Shown piece by piece: positions 8,563 to 17,170 of a stretch of 64,000 bases of DNA (positions within the stretch are counted from its first letter, which is position 1; each line of letters starts with the position of its first letter). The notes below the pieces were generated by a model. That model was not told the origin of the DNA. It did not search any database and saw nothing but the letters and a program-made list of their open reading frames with translations. The position numbers and the translations under genes were made by a program. This DNA comes from Aliivibrio sp. 1S175 (lineage in GTDB: Bacteria; Pseudomonadota; Gammaproteobacteria; Enterobacterales; Vibrionaceae): contig NZ_MAJS01000006.1 in NCBI RefSeq assembly GCF_001690985.1, positions 362,455-426,454 of the forward strand, read 5' to 3'.

Positions 8563-10482
8563 ATGATGGGTGAACATTATTCGATTAGTAAAAATAACGT
8601 TGATGTTTTTCGTTTTTCTAAAAGAGACGTCGATAAAATTGCGTTAGTTACGGAAGGCGGTGGTCAAAGAGGCGTGTTTACCGCGGGAGTATTAGATAGC
8701 TTCTTACAAGCGAATTTTAACCCGTTTGATTTATTGATTGGAACCTCCGCTGGATCACTGAATTTAGCGTCTTATATCTGTGGTCATAAAGGACACGCTT
8801 ATCGAATTATCGATCAAGTCACTCGCAGTCCAGATTTTTTCAAGTTATCCCGTTTTTTATTGACTGGCGAAGGGATGGATTTAGATTGGTTAATTGATAA
8901 AACAGAATCTGATATTCCACTCAATTGGAAGGTTGGGGAGGAACACCTCAATACCAAACAAGTGCTTGCCGTTGCAGCCCACGCAACCAATTTTGAAACC
9001 AAGTACTTCGACCTTTCTACCACTAATTGGAAAGACATTCTACGAGCTTCTTGTGCTATTCCTGCGCTACATAAACAGCCCGTCATTATGGATGATAATC
9101 GTTGGCTTGATGGTGGCTTAACTACCCCGATCCCAGTGCAAGCCGCGTATGATAGAGGTTTTCGTCATATTGTTGTTATTCGTACCGTACCTGTTGATTT
9201 TAAAGAAAACCATGATTGGCTGATTTCTCTCGCCAAGATGACAAAAAATAATACCTTAGATAATATGGCTGCCATGCTTGTTACTCACGAAGAAAGCTAT
9301 CGTAAGACTCAAGCATTTTTAGCGAACCCACCAGATGATGTCATCATTTATGAAATTTCACCGAATCGAAGCCTTCAATCTAAGGTACTTGGTAGTACGA
9401 AAACACAATTAGATGCGGATTATCAGCACGGTAAAGAGGTGGGTAAATTATTTCTTGAGACGATTGCTCCAAAGTTGAATTTAGCGCATTTATCACAAGA
9501 ACGTTTTTTAGTGAAAACACGTGAAGATCGTTTTACGGATCAAGTAAAGCAACAAGAATATAATGATCAAATTGACGCCATTTGGAATAATAAAAAATGT
9601 GGCGAAGTTTTAGGTGTCGAGCGTATTCCATTAAAATGGATCAATGTGAATCCTAACGATAAAAAGCAAACATTAGTGATTGTGAATGGTCGTAATGAAA
9701 GTTATTGGAAATATAAAGAAGCGATTCTTGAGCTAAGTCAGTATTTTAATATCTATACGTATGATCATCGTGGTCAAGGTGAATCGGGTCGAATGACACA
9801 AGATCATGAATTAGGTCATGTGGATGATTTTCATGATTATGTGATGGATCTTTATATTTTTATGGAGAGAGTCGTGCGGCCAAATTTAGAGGGCGAATGC
9901 TTTATGCTTTCTCATTCGATGGGAGCTGCGGTAATGACTCAATATTTATCAATGTTCGATCATCCAGTGAAGGCATCGGCTGCGACTTCTCCTATGTTTG
10001 GTGTATACATTTCTGGTAGGGCGCATGGCTTTAAAAAACAAACGTTAAATTTACTTGATGCGTTAGCAAATAAGCCAAATTATGCCTTAGGCCAAAGTCA
10101 TTTTAAAAAGCTTCAATACAAAGATAATGTATTAACCCACAGTAAAGCGAGATATCAACTATTTCTTGATTTGTTTCTAGATAAACCACACTTAAGGCTA
10201 GGCGGGCCAAGTACTCATTGGATTGTAGAATCTATTAAAGCGGGTAAAAAATGCATCGCGAATGCGCATAAAGTAAAAATCCCTATTCTGATCTTGCAGG
10301 CAGGGGACGATTTAGTGGTGAGCAATGTTGCACAAGCTGAATTCCATGAGAAATGTCATACAAGCCATTTAGAACCCATTGCAGGTGCTTATCATGACAT
10401 GTTAATTGAGAAAGATACTTACCGAGATATAGCGATTAATAAGTTACTGGATTTTTATACCAGTGATTATCGTTACTATTGA
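8563..10482 (+). CDS. Patatin (YjjU-like) - lysophospholipase (PldB-like) fusion
   Basis: 639 residues with two lipolytic modules. Residues 25-305 match E. coli YjjU closely: oxyanion GGGQRGVFTAGVLD, nucleophile elbow GTSAG (Ser62), catalytic Asp183 in LDGG, IRTVP. Residues 365-635 match PldB, lysophospholipase L2: YDHRGQGESGR, LGHVDDFHDYVMDL, elbow SHSMG (Ser452), GGPSTHW, Asp582/583 in LQAGDD, His611 in GAYHD. Both catalytic sets are intact, so one chain could remove both acyl chains of a phospholipid in turn (inference). No signal peptide is evident, so it is probably cytoplasmic or peripheral. In E. coli the two are separate genes. Confidence 0.9.
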   Translation: MMGEHYSISKNNVDVFRFSKRDVDKIALVTEGGGQRGVFTAGVLDSFLQANFNPFDLLIGTSAGSLNLASYICGHKGHAYRIIDQVTRSPDFFKLSRFLLTGEGMDLDWLIDKTESDIPLNWKVGEEHLNTKQVLAVAAHATNFETKYFDLSTTNWKDILRASCAIPALHKQPVIMDDNRWLDGGLTTPIPVQAAYDRGFRHIVVIRTVPVDFKENHDWLISLAKMTKNNTLDNMAAMLVTHEESYRKTQAFLANPPDDVIIYEISPNRSLQSKVLGSTKTQLDADYQHGKEVGKLFLETIAPKLNLAHLSQERFLVKTREDRFTDQVKQQEYNDQIDAIWNNKKCGEVLGVERIPLKWINVNPNDKKQTLVIVNGRNESYWKYKEAILELSQYFNIYTYDHRGQGESGRMTQDHELGHVDDFHDYVMDLYIFMERVVRPNLEGECFMLSHSMGAAVMTQYLSMFDHPVKASAATSPMFGVYISGRAHGFKKQTLNLLDALANKPNYALGQSHFKKLQYKDNVLTHSKARYQLFLDLFLDKPHLRLGGPSTHWIVESIKAGKKCIANAHKVKIPILILQAGDDLVVSNVAQAEFHEKCHTSHLEPIAGAYHDMLIEKDTYRDIAINKLLDFYTSDYRYY

Positions 10483-10493
10483 TAATAAAACGT

Positions 10494-10515
10494 CTTTTAA
10501 CATCGATGTTAGAAG
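10494..10515 (+). terminator. Palindromic hairpin after the lipase fusion gene
   Basis: The 14-bp palindrome TAACATCGATGTTA sits in a larger CTTTTAACATCGATGTTAGAAG symmetric element 11 bp past the stop. The T run is poor, so termination is uncertain. Confidence 0.35.
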
Positions 10516-10696
10516 GCATTATTCTCTTGTTTGAACGGATTTCATGAGTAATTGATAAAGGCATTTTGCCGCAGGGCCTGTTTTTGCTCCTTTTGGCAGA
10601 GTGAGGTGTAAGGGAACTTGATAACTGGCCGCTCCTTCTATATTCAAAATTATCAACGGTTATGCGTTGGTTTGATTTTGGCCAACCCACATAAAG

Positions 10697-11002
10697 ATGA
10701 GTAAATTACTGCAAGTAGATTTTGATTTTACCGGTCCATTTGGTAATGAAATGACACAAATGATGACAGGCTTAGCGGAATCAATTAACCAAGAACCGGG
10801 TGTTATTTGGAAGATTTGGACGACAAGTGAGCAATCTCAACTTGGTGGTGGCATTTATTTATTTGAAGACGAAGCCTCTGCTCAAGCCTATTTAGCAATG
10901 CATACGGCACGTTTAACTAACATGGGTATCACTAATATTCGAGGCTATATCTTTGATATTAATGAATCGTTATCAATGATTAATAATGGCCCAATCGCAT
11001 AA
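10697..11002 (+). CDS. ydhR: YdhR-family putative monooxygenase
   Basis: 101-residue protein nearly co-linear with E. coli YdhR: LLQVDFDFTGPFG, AESINQEPGVIWKIWT, GGIYLFEDEASAQAYL, HTARL. The family is a dimeric ferredoxin-like alpha/beta-barrel fold related to small cofactor-free monooxygenases, with no settled physiological substrate. The first base of the gene follows a TAAAG purine stretch; the intergenic gap after the lipase gene is 214 bp. The true role is unknown. Confidence 0.9.
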   Translation: MSKLLQVDFDFTGPFGNEMTQMMTGLAESINQEPGVIWKIWTTSEQSQLGGGIYLFEDEASAQAYLAMHTARLTNMGITNIRGYIFDINESLSMINNGPIA

Positions 11003-11086
11003 TTTAATTGGATATATAGAGTAATGACTAACAAAACTTTCTTAGCTGTGCATAGCGCAATTTAGAAAAATATAGTCATTCATAAA

Positions 11087-11120
11087 AAAAGCCCTGCTGA
11101 ATAATCTCAGCAGGGCTTTT
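11087..11120. terminator. Bidirectional terminator
   Basis: AAAAGCCCTGCTGA/TCAGCAGGGCTTTT stem with a short loop between the convergent ydhR and DUF2860 genes; A run on the left, T run on the right. Confidence 0.88.
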
Positions 11121-11135
11121 ATGTTATTCCTGACA

Positions 11136-12089
11136 TTAGAATTTGTAGTTTAAACCTACAGTAACAATGTATTCTGATTCATCATAAAAGGTAATGTTTG
11201 AATCGGTGGAGTTATAACCCGCAAAAGAGATGAATGACCAATCTTGCCAATCCATAAACTTAGTATATTCATAAGCGGCAAATAAGCTTAACTTATTGTC
11301 TTTACGAATTTTATTATAAATAGGATTGTCTGCGCCGAAGTTTTGTTGGTTGTAGCCAGCGGTTAATACTAACTGGTGTCTTTGCATTAATTTGAAAAAA
11401 CTCAGTTCAGCACCGTATTGATCGTAAGAGCTTGCTTTTCCGTCCGCAGAGGAAGATTGGTAAATAACAGAAGGTAGGACGAAAGAAGTGCGACTTAATG
11501 GTAAACGATATTGACCTTTTAAGTAGATCGTATCAGCGTCCCTTTTCAGTATATCGTCGACATCATCGTTCTCGATGTCTTTGGTGGCATAAGCGGTATC
11601 AATCGTAAAATTTGATCCCGCAATATTCTCGACTTTAAAACGAAATGCATTACCTGATGCGTCTGTTTCTTTACGAGCTGAACCGACCAAATATGGGTCA
11701 GCCCATGTCTTGCTCGACATAATGGTTGGCAGAATAGAAACATCAATCGCCATTCTTGATTCAAATTGATATTTATAACCGACTTCGAGAACAACAGTAC
11801 CTGTGGCTACATCTTGACGAGTTGTACCTACGTATACTTGCTGATTTAACTCTTGACCAAACGTATAGGCAATATTACCAAGAGGAAAGGCCATAAAACC
11901 GTCGTCGCTAGAGCCTTTTTGATCCACAGAGCTAATGGTGTCATCAGCTTCAGTATTAAAGTTGGAGGTTGAAGAGGCAAACCCTGTTGTTAGTGCAATT
12001 TCACCACTAATGCCTTTTTCGTCCGCTAATTTTGCTAGCGTAGGCATACTTATTACGCAAGAAGTAAGAAATAAATAGCGTAAATTCAT
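11136..12089 (-). CDS. DUF2860 outer-membrane beta-barrel protein
   Basis: 317 residues with an N-terminal signal peptide (MNLRYLFLTSCVISMPTLA) and a mature chain of alternating polar/hydrophobic strands ending in the outer-membrane signature V-G-L-N-Y-K-F with terminal Phe. The pattern ISGEIALTTGFASSTSNFN and the Vibrio-type length fit DUF2860. These are predicted outer-membrane proteins without known function. ATG 12089 is preceded by AGGACGACAACGA on the coding strand. Its upstream neighbour is an AraC gene on the same strand. Confidence 0.8.
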   Translation of the reverse strand: MNLRYLFLTSCVISMPTLAKLADEKGISGEIALTTGFASSTSNFNTEADDTISSVDQKGSSDDGFMAFPLGNIAYTFGQELNQQVYVGTTRQDVATGTVVLEVGYKYQFESRMAIDVSILPTIMSSKTWADPYLVGSARKETDASGNAFRFKVENIAGSNFTIDTAYATKDIENDDVDDILKRDADTIYLKGQYRLPLSRTSFVLPSVIYQSSSADGKASSYDQYGAELSFFKLMQRHQLVLTAGYNQQNFGADNPIYNKIRKDNKLSLFAAYEYTKFMDWQDWSFISFAGYNSTDSNITFYDESEYIVTVGLNYKF

Positions 12090-12227
12090 TCGTTGTCGTC
12101 CTTTGGTTACTACAGTGTTAATAACTACATTGAAACAGTTATAGTAGAAGTTATCAATGATGACGAACTATAAGTTGAAATTATATTTCCTTATATAAAA
12201 CAACTCCCCCAACGAATCACTTTTTAT

Positions 12228-13049
12228 TTATCTATTTTTCTTATATTGCCTCGGTGTAGCTGCAACGATACTTTTAAAATGTCGATGAAAATGGCTTTGG
12301 TCGGTAAATCCAAGATCTGTAGCGATAGAAACAATATCGTTTCCTTTTTTTAATAAGATTTTTGCTTTGTTTATCTTCATCATCATTTGATATGCATGAG
12401 GGGTTATTCCATATTGCTTTTTAAATGAATGGATAAGATAAAAATGGCTCAGGCCTGACTCTCTGGCTATTTCGGAGATTGAAATATTGTTATCGACATT
12501 ATCTGAAATGTATTGGTAGGCGAGGTGAGTCGCTTGTTTTGGGATAATATTGATGAACGGTGCTTTAAGATCATTGAGAATAAGGTTTGAGAAAAAAGTG
12601 ATCGCCGATTCTTCGACTAATAGGGGAGATTCATTTTCAATCAGAACTTGGCTCAATGATTGAAAGTCTTGGTACAAAGTAGAGCATCGGCTGTGTTTTT
12701 GTTTAAATAGTTGAAATTCATTTTTTTCCGTGCCGGAAATACTGTTTTGTAAATCAGTTAACCAATCCGGTTGAACAAACAGCATTTTATAGCTCCAGTT
12801 GGTGCCGGTCTTTGGGTTGCAAGAGTGCACCGCTTCAGGATTAATGATTACCGTAGAGCCAACGCTTATTTCCTGTTTTAAATTTTGATTTATGTATTCA
12901 CTAACACCACTATCTACAACACCAATTGAAAACTCTGGGTGAGAATGCTTTTTATAGCAGGCGTTTGAATTGTCGGAATAACGTAATTCAAATGGTAGAA
13001 CGGATGATCGTAAAAAATGCGTTTGAGAGTTAGCCAATATAACGTCCAT
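12228..13049 (-). CDS. AraC family transcriptional regulator
   Basis: 273 residues from ATG 13049, one base after the TAA of the upstream exporter gene (TAACATG), which suggests translational coupling; an alternative ATG at 13073 overlaps that gene. Neither has an SD. Residues about 10-140 form a cupin ligand domain (HSHPEFSIGVVDSG). The last 100 residues are two helix-turn-helix motifs (ISEIARESGLSHFYLIHSFKKQYG and IVSIATDLGFTDQSHFHRHFK). Co-transcription with a LysE/RhtB exporter suggests it senses an amino acid or related compound and controls export. Confidence 0.88.
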   Translation of the reverse strand: MDVILANSQTHFLRSSVLPFELRYSDNSNACYKKHSHPEFSIGVVDSGVSEYINQNLKQEISVGSTVIINPEAVHSCNPKTGTNWSYKMLFVQPDWLTDLQNSISGTEKNEFQLFKQKHSRCSTLYQDFQSLSQVLIENESPLLVEESAITFFSNLILNDLKAPFINIIPKQATHLAYQYISDNVDNNISISEIARESGLSHFYLIHSFKKQYGITPHAYQMMMKINKAKILLKKGNDIVSIATDLGFTDQSHFHRHFKSIVAATPRQYKKNR

Positions 13050-13050
13050 G

Positions 13051-13653
13051 TTATTTTGATAGAAAGAATACATACACGACTGTCAGTGCAAGCAAAGCCC
13101 CCATGATTCGGTTAAATATTTTATAATGAATTGGGTGCTCAAGGTATTTGCCAATGGTGAGACCTAATAAAGCCCACGTCGATATACAGCAGTAACATAC
13201 GATAAAAAATATCATACTAAATGCCCCGAGGTCTTCGAGTGGAATCACACCATTACTAGAAAATACGGTCACACCAGATAAAGACACAATCCAAGCTTTT
13301 GGATTTAACCATTGGCATAACAGGCCTTGGAGCATCGTTGGTGCGTCGTTTTTTTTTGTTTTATTTTGTTCTGTCTTTTTGCTCGTAGCTACTTTATAGG
13401 CGAGATAAAGTAAAAAGGCACTACCAAGGTAATTTAAAACAAGTGTTGCTGTGTGAGAGTCATCAAAGGCTTGTATCACCCCTAATCCTAATATAATAAG
13501 AATAGACACAAAACCGACGGTTGCACCAAAGATATGGGGAATAGTTCTTTTATATCCATGATTCGCGCCGGTAATGGTGGCTAGAATGTTGACTGGTCCC
13601 GGAGACAATGATGTAACTAATGCGAACATTGCCATGGCTAAAAATAGGGTCAT
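13051..13653 (-). CDS. LysE/RhtB family amino-acid exporter
   Basis: 200-residue, six-helix inner-membrane protein with the family hallmark LSPGPVNILATITGANHGY near the N-terminus and QWLNPKAWIVSLSG in the middle. ATG 13653 is chosen because AAAAGG lies 7-8 nt upstream; the frame is open to 13683. The family exports amino acids (lysine, homoserine, threonine, cysteine derivatives) by proton antiport. It forms an operon with the following AraC gene and is divergent from the metallo-beta-lactamase. Substrate unknown. Confidence 0.88.
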   Translation of the reverse strand: MTLFLAMAMFALVTSLSPGPVNILATITGANHGYKRTIPHIFGATVGFVSILIILGLGVIQAFDDSHTATLVLNYLGSAFLLYLAYKVATSKKTEQNKTKKNDAPTMLQGLLCQWLNPKAWIVSLSGVTVFSSNGVIPLEDLGAFSMIFFIVCYCCISTWALLGLTIGKYLEHPIHYKIFNRIMGALLALTVVYVFFLSK

Positions 13654-13802
13654 GCGTGTGCCTTTTTTGGGGGGTAATGCCAAATAGAATAAGCGAACAG
13701 AGTATGTTAGTTATTGTACAAAATTGTTTTTTACATTTATCTAACACTTCCAAAAGGAATTATGTTGTATCTTTGTGGCACACGAAAAAAGGAATGGAAT
13801 TC

Positions 13803-14543
13803 ATGTTTAAAATTACGTTAGCGCTATTAAGTGCTGTTATTGGCTTTAATGCTTCTGCCGCAGATGAGTCAGTAAAACCACTTCAATTTGAAGAAATTAC
13901 GAATAATGTTTTTTTGGTTAAATCATACCGTGAATTTAAAAATTTACAGAATCCAGATAAGCCTATTTTAATGGACGCGAACTCATTGGTCTATGTTGAT
14001 GGGAAGGATGTGTATTTAATTGATACACCATGGAATGCATCGAACATGCCTCAACTGATGACGTGGATTGAAAACAGAGGCTTAACGCTAAAGAAAACCG
14101 TATTTTCTCATTTTCATGAAGATCAAACTGGTGGTTTAGAATATCTACAAGAGCATAATTTTGATACCTATGCGTCTGCATTAACCAACACATTTTTGAA
14201 AGGTGATAATAAGAAAGCCACTAATCATCAATTTTCAGATGATAATTTTGTGCTATTAGAAAATAAGATTGAAGTTTTCTATCCCGGAGCGGGTCACACG
14301 AAAGATAATGCAGTTGTATGGTTACCCAAAGAGCAAGTATTGCTTGGCGGTTGTTTAATGCGAGCGAATGAAGTTAATACGATTGGATGGACTGGTGATG
14401 CTGATAAGAAAGAGTGGGCAAACTCGGCTCAGAAAGTATTAACAAAATACCCTGAAGCTCGGTTTGTCGTTCCTGGACATGGTAACGTTGGTAAGGGAAC
14501 CAGTATTATTAGCCACACTGTCGATATTACGGAAAGTTTGTAA
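13803..14543 (+). CDS. Subclass B1 metallo-beta-lactamase
   Basis: 246-residue precursor, the usual length for B1 enzymes, with signal peptide MFKITLALLSAVIGFNASA. All zinc ligands are visible: His103, His105 and Asp107 in SHFHEDQTGG, His165 in PGAGHTKDNAVVWLP, Cys184 in LGGCLM, His226 in VPGHGN. Zn1 is held by three His, Zn2 by Asp/Cys/His, as in IMP and VIM. Where IMP/NDM have Lys224, this protein has Arg187. It would hydrolyse beta-lactams including carbapenems in the periplasm (family knowledge). ATG 13803 has AAGGA nine bases upstream. Aliivibrio salmonicida encodes a chromosomal B1 enzyme, ALI-1, as I recall; this may be its orthologue. Confidence 0.92.
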   Translation: MFKITLALLSAVIGFNASAADESVKPLQFEEITNNVFLVKSYREFKNLQNPDKPILMDANSLVYVDGKDVYLIDTPWNASNMPQLMTWIENRGLTLKKTVFSHFHEDQTGGLEYLQEHNFDTYASALTNTFLKGDNKKATNHQFSDDNFVLLENKIEVFYPGAGHTKDNAVVWLPKEQVLLGGCLMRANEVNTIGWTGDADKKEWANSAQKVLTKYPEARFVVPGHGNVGKGTSIISHTVDITESL

Positions 14544-14558
14544 GTCGCCATAGAACAT

Positions 14559-14596
14559 AAAAGCCCTGTTTAGTGCTCACTAAACAGGGCTTTTTT
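14559..14596. terminator. Bidirectional terminator
   Basis: AAAAGCCCTGTTTA/TAAACAGGGCTTTT with an 8-nt loop and a run of six T, between the convergent metallo-beta-lactamase and DUF1993 genes. Confidence 0.9.
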
Positions 14597-14608
14597 ATGA
14601 AGTAATAT

Positions 14609-15133
14609 TTATTCTGAAGGACTAAGAGATAACGCACCAATAAAATCTATTTTACTTAACGGAACCCCTTCTTTTCGTAATAGATTATACAGCGTTGTTT
14701 GATGGAAATAGAGGTTAGGGGTTGAGAATGAAGTAATAAAATTCTCAGCAGTAAATGGCATTGGTCGCTCTGGGTAGTGGAAAATAATGGCTTCACCTGA
14801 GCGTGAATTCACTTCATTTTCTGTAATTTCACTCAACTCTTTTTGTGTATTTTTCAGTAAATCAATTAAACCATTAAAATCGATTTCTCCTAGTGGTGAT
14901 GGAATATAAAAGTCACCGCTTAATACGGCTTTTGTTGCCCCAAGAGTATGCTTACAAATTGAACTCACTTGGAATGAAAGAGGAAGCATATCGTCAACTA
15001 ATTGAAGATCAACAATGTCATTTGTATTTCGATTTTGTGCCTCAAAATGCGCTTTTGCTTTAGTCATTAAATGAATGGCAACATTTAATGAATTAGAAAA
15101 AGGAGTAAGAGTGATATCAGAAAGCATTGTCAT
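14609..15133 (-). CDS. DUF1993 family protein
   Basis: 174 residues from ATG 15133 (AAAGGA six bases upstream; the frame is open to 15235). The pattern of an N-terminal helix 'FSNSLNVAIHLMTKAKAHFE', 'DMLPLSFQVSSICKHTLGATKAVL', and a C-terminal 'FHQTTLYNLLRKEGVPLSKIDFIGAL' fits DUF1993, a four-helix fold resembling the DinB-like family. It is a cytoplasmic protein with no assigned biochemical role. Confidence 0.85.
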   Translation of the reverse strand: MTMLSDITLTPFSNSLNVAIHLMTKAKAHFEAQNRNTNDIVDLQLVDDMLPLSFQVSSICKHTLGATKAVLSGDFYIPSPLGEIDFNGLIDLLKNTQKELSEITENEVNSRSGEAIIFHYPERPMPFTAENFITSFSTPNLYFHQTTLYNLLRKEGVPLSKIDFIGALSLSPSE

Positions 15134-15304
15134 GAGAGTTCCTTTATTAATGACGAAAGTGAGTTCAATGTAGGTAAATAATAACGAATTTGCAAATGCA
15201 TTAGTAAATAGAGTCTTAACCATCACTCTGCTCATAATGCTCTTGCTTCCTTAAGTCATGAAAAAGCCTCTGATACGTGATCAGTTGGTGATAGGCTACT
15301 TGCT

Positions 15305-15373
15305 ATGTCTGATGAGGAATTAAAACACATTCTAGATTGGGTGGCAGAAAGAATAGAATTTTCCAACACTTAA
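15305..15373 (+). other. Possible 22-codon ORF or gene remnant
   Basis: A short frame reading MSDEELKHILDWVAERIEF... has protein-like composition, and the same frame stays open upstream to about 15270 (SVGDRLLA). No family is recognised and the SD is poor. It could be the tail of a decayed gene. The rest of 15236-15426 shows nothing further. Confidence 0.2.
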
Positions 15374-15426
15374 AGTGAATCAAACTAAACAAAATAATAA
15401 TAGTGATATTTTTAACTATTATGGTG

Positions 15427-15455
15427 TTTACAATGTAGTTTATTACTTATATATT
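15427..15455 (+). promoter_or_regulatory. Sigma-70-like promoter for the brnQ leader
   Basis: TTTACA (15427-15432), 17-bp spacer, TATATT (15450-15455). Initiation near 15462 would give a transcript that reads the leader ORF and the hairpin region before brnQ. Confidence 0.55.
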
Positions 15456-15491
15456 GAATTGGTTACCACGATAAACGACTAGGATACATTC

Positions 15492-15602
15492 ATGCTTTCT
15501 TCTACAGCCCTACAATTTGCTGCTTTGTGCCAGATAGTGCTCGGTGCTGTGTCGCGTGTAACATCATCTATTATTGCTGTCATTCTAGTGATTATTAACT
15601 AG
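15492..15602 (+). CDS. Branched-chain-residue-rich leader peptide upstream of brnQ
   Basis: 36-codon ORF with AGGATA five bases before its ATG. Residues 27-35 read IIAVILVII: eight of nine are Ile, Val or Leu, just before the stop codon. The stop overlaps the first base of a hairpin at 15602. A ribosome stalling at these codons when branched-chain aminoacyl-tRNA is scarce is the classic ilv/leu attenuation design. The next gene encodes a branched-chain amino-acid carrier, so the leader probably couples brnQ expression to amino-acid supply. The peptide itself probably has no function. Confidence 0.7.
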   Translation: MLSSTALQFAALCQIVLGAVSRVTSSIIAVILVIIN

Positions 15603-15679
15603 GCTGGCGGCACTTCCGTCAGCCAGGCTGATGGGAGACTGCTTTATTCTCTTCTTGTTTTTCTCAGCCAATCTGACGG
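15602..15679 (+). promoter_or_regulatory. Overlapping hairpins between leader peptide and brnQ (attenuator)
   Basis: Segment 1 GGCTGGCGG (15602-15610) pairs with segment 2 CCGTCAGCC (15616-15624). Segment 2 can instead pair with segment 3 GGCTGATGG (15626-15634) or with CTGACGG (15673-15679). GGCTGA of segment 3 can pair with TCAGCC (15664-15669). These are mutually exclusive folds, as in amino-acid attenuators. A T-rich stretch (15641-15664) lies after segment 3, but there is no textbook stem plus U run, so the terminator form is not certain. Confidence 0.55.
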
Positions 15680-15725
15680 TCCACAATAAAAGCTACTAGG
15701 GTTAATCCCAATAGCAATAAGGACT

Positions 15726-17036
15726 ATGACATTGAAAAAACAAAATTTACTTGCTATCGGTTTAATGACTTTCGCCATGTTTCTTGGCGCAGGCAATATT
15801 ATCTTTCCGCCTTTTTTAGGTCTTGAAGCGGGGACTCAATTTCTCCCTGCAATGCTTGGTTTTTTACTTACTGCTGTTGGACTCCCTGCGTTAACATTAA
15901 TTGTTTTAGGGCGATTAAGTGACAGTGGTCAATTAACTCAAGCGTTACCGAAACCATTAGCCATTGCTTTTTGGGTATTGCTTTTTATTGCCATTGGTCC
16001 TGCGTTTGGAATGCCACGAGCAGTAACCGTTGCGTATGAAATGGGAATCAAGCCTTTCTTTTCTGGTGATCATTTAATGCTTTTCTCCGCTCTCTTTGTT
16101 GGTGCAACATTATTGTTGGCTTTCCAAAGAGGTAAGTTGGTTGATTACATTGGAAAGGTGATGACACCACTGCTTGTTCTAATGCTTGCTGCGTTAGCAT
16201 TAGCTGCCATTATTACGCCATTAGGTGTCCTTGGTGATCCGAGTGTCAGTTATCAGAATAAAGCCATCACAAGTGGTTTGATTCAAGGTTACATGACGAT
16301 GGATGCGATTGCGGCTGTTGGGTTTGGCTGGGTCATCATTAAGGCCATTCGTGATAAAGGCTGTGAATCACCGAAAGATGTTTTTCAAGCCACGCTTAAA
16401 GTAACGTTAATTTATGCGCTGTTAATGTCGGCATGTTATTTAGCGATGGCTTATGTTGGTGCAACATCAACCTCTATTGCTGAAGGCGCAACCAATGGTG
16501 GTGAGTTATTAACGCGTTATGTTGCGGCGATATTCGGACCACTAGGGCAATACTTATTAGCGGGTATTATCATTATGGCGTGTTTAACGACAACCGTAGG
16601 ATTAACCAATGCATGTGCAGAATACAGCCAACAAACGTTCCGCACTCCGTTTGCGATAACCGCGATTATCGTTACAGCGATGACAGGCGTTGTTGCCAAT
16701 TTTGGTTTAGAGCAAATTCTAGCCATCAGCCTACCAGCCATACTTATACTGTGCCCAGTGGCGATTGCTTTAGTATTAGCGGCATGGTTTTTACCTACGA
16801 CAAAACACAACACCATTTCATACGTTAGTGTTGTGATAATTAGCGTTGTATTTGGTGGATTAGATGCATTGCATATCTTGGGCTTATTACCTGAATCTTT
16901 ATCAGCACCTTTAACTCGTTACGTCCCTTTATTTTCGGCTCATGCGAGTTGGTTTTTACCTGTTGTGCTAGCGGTATTTATTAGCTTATTGCTAAACCGA
17001 CAATCAAGAGTGTTAAAAGCGTCAGCAGAAGTGTAG
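15726..17036 (+). CDS. brnQ: Branched-chain amino-acid carrier BrnQ (LIVCS family)
   Basis: 436-residue, twelve-helix inner-membrane protein of the LIVCS family. Diagnostic segments are FAMFLGAGNIIFPPFLGLEAG at the N-terminus, FIAIGPAFGMPRAVTVAYEMG, DAIAAVGFGWVIIKAI and ACLTTTVGLTNACAEY. It imports leucine, isoleucine and valine with Na+ or H+. The start has AAGG only 3 nt upstream, a tight SD. It is preceded by the leader peptide and alternative hairpins, suggesting transcription attenuation by branched-chain amino-acid supply. Confidence 0.95.
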   Translation: MTLKKQNLLAIGLMTFAMFLGAGNIIFPPFLGLEAGTQFLPAMLGFLLTAVGLPALTLIVLGRLSDSGQLTQALPKPLAIAFWVLLFIAIGPAFGMPRAVTVAYEMGIKPFFSGDHLMLFSALFVGATLLLAFQRGKLVDYIGKVMTPLLVLMLAALALAAIITPLGVLGDPSVSYQNKAITSGLIQGYMTMDAIAAVGFGWVIIKAIRDKGCESPKDVFQATLKVTLIYALLMSACYLAMAYVGATSTSIAEGATNGGELLTRYVAAIFGPLGQYLLAGIIIMACLTTTVGLTNACAEYSQQTFRTPFAITAIIVTAMTGVVANFGLEQILAISLPAILILCPVAIALVLAAWFLPTTKHNTISYVSVVIISVVFGGLDALHILGLLPESLSAPLTRYVPLFSAHASWFLPVVLAVFISLLLNRQSRVLKASAEV

Positions 17037-17170
17037 CAGGTCTACATAAAGTGGATGACTAACCGCGAAAATATGAATGTACTTAACTTGCTAATTACTT
17101 ATGTTAGTCGTTGGTTTGGTTAATATTTGGTAACGTTATACTCGTTATTGTAAAGGCGTCTGTTGCCTTA

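Noticed and set aside
10436..10690. 84-codon minus-strand ORF between the lipase fusion and ydhR
   Set aside because: Overlaps the lipase 3' end, no SD, and composition unlike a protein; no family match.
15602..15660. Riboswitch class upstream of brnQ
   Set aside because: The leader peptide codon content explains the region better and no known riboswitch core is visible.
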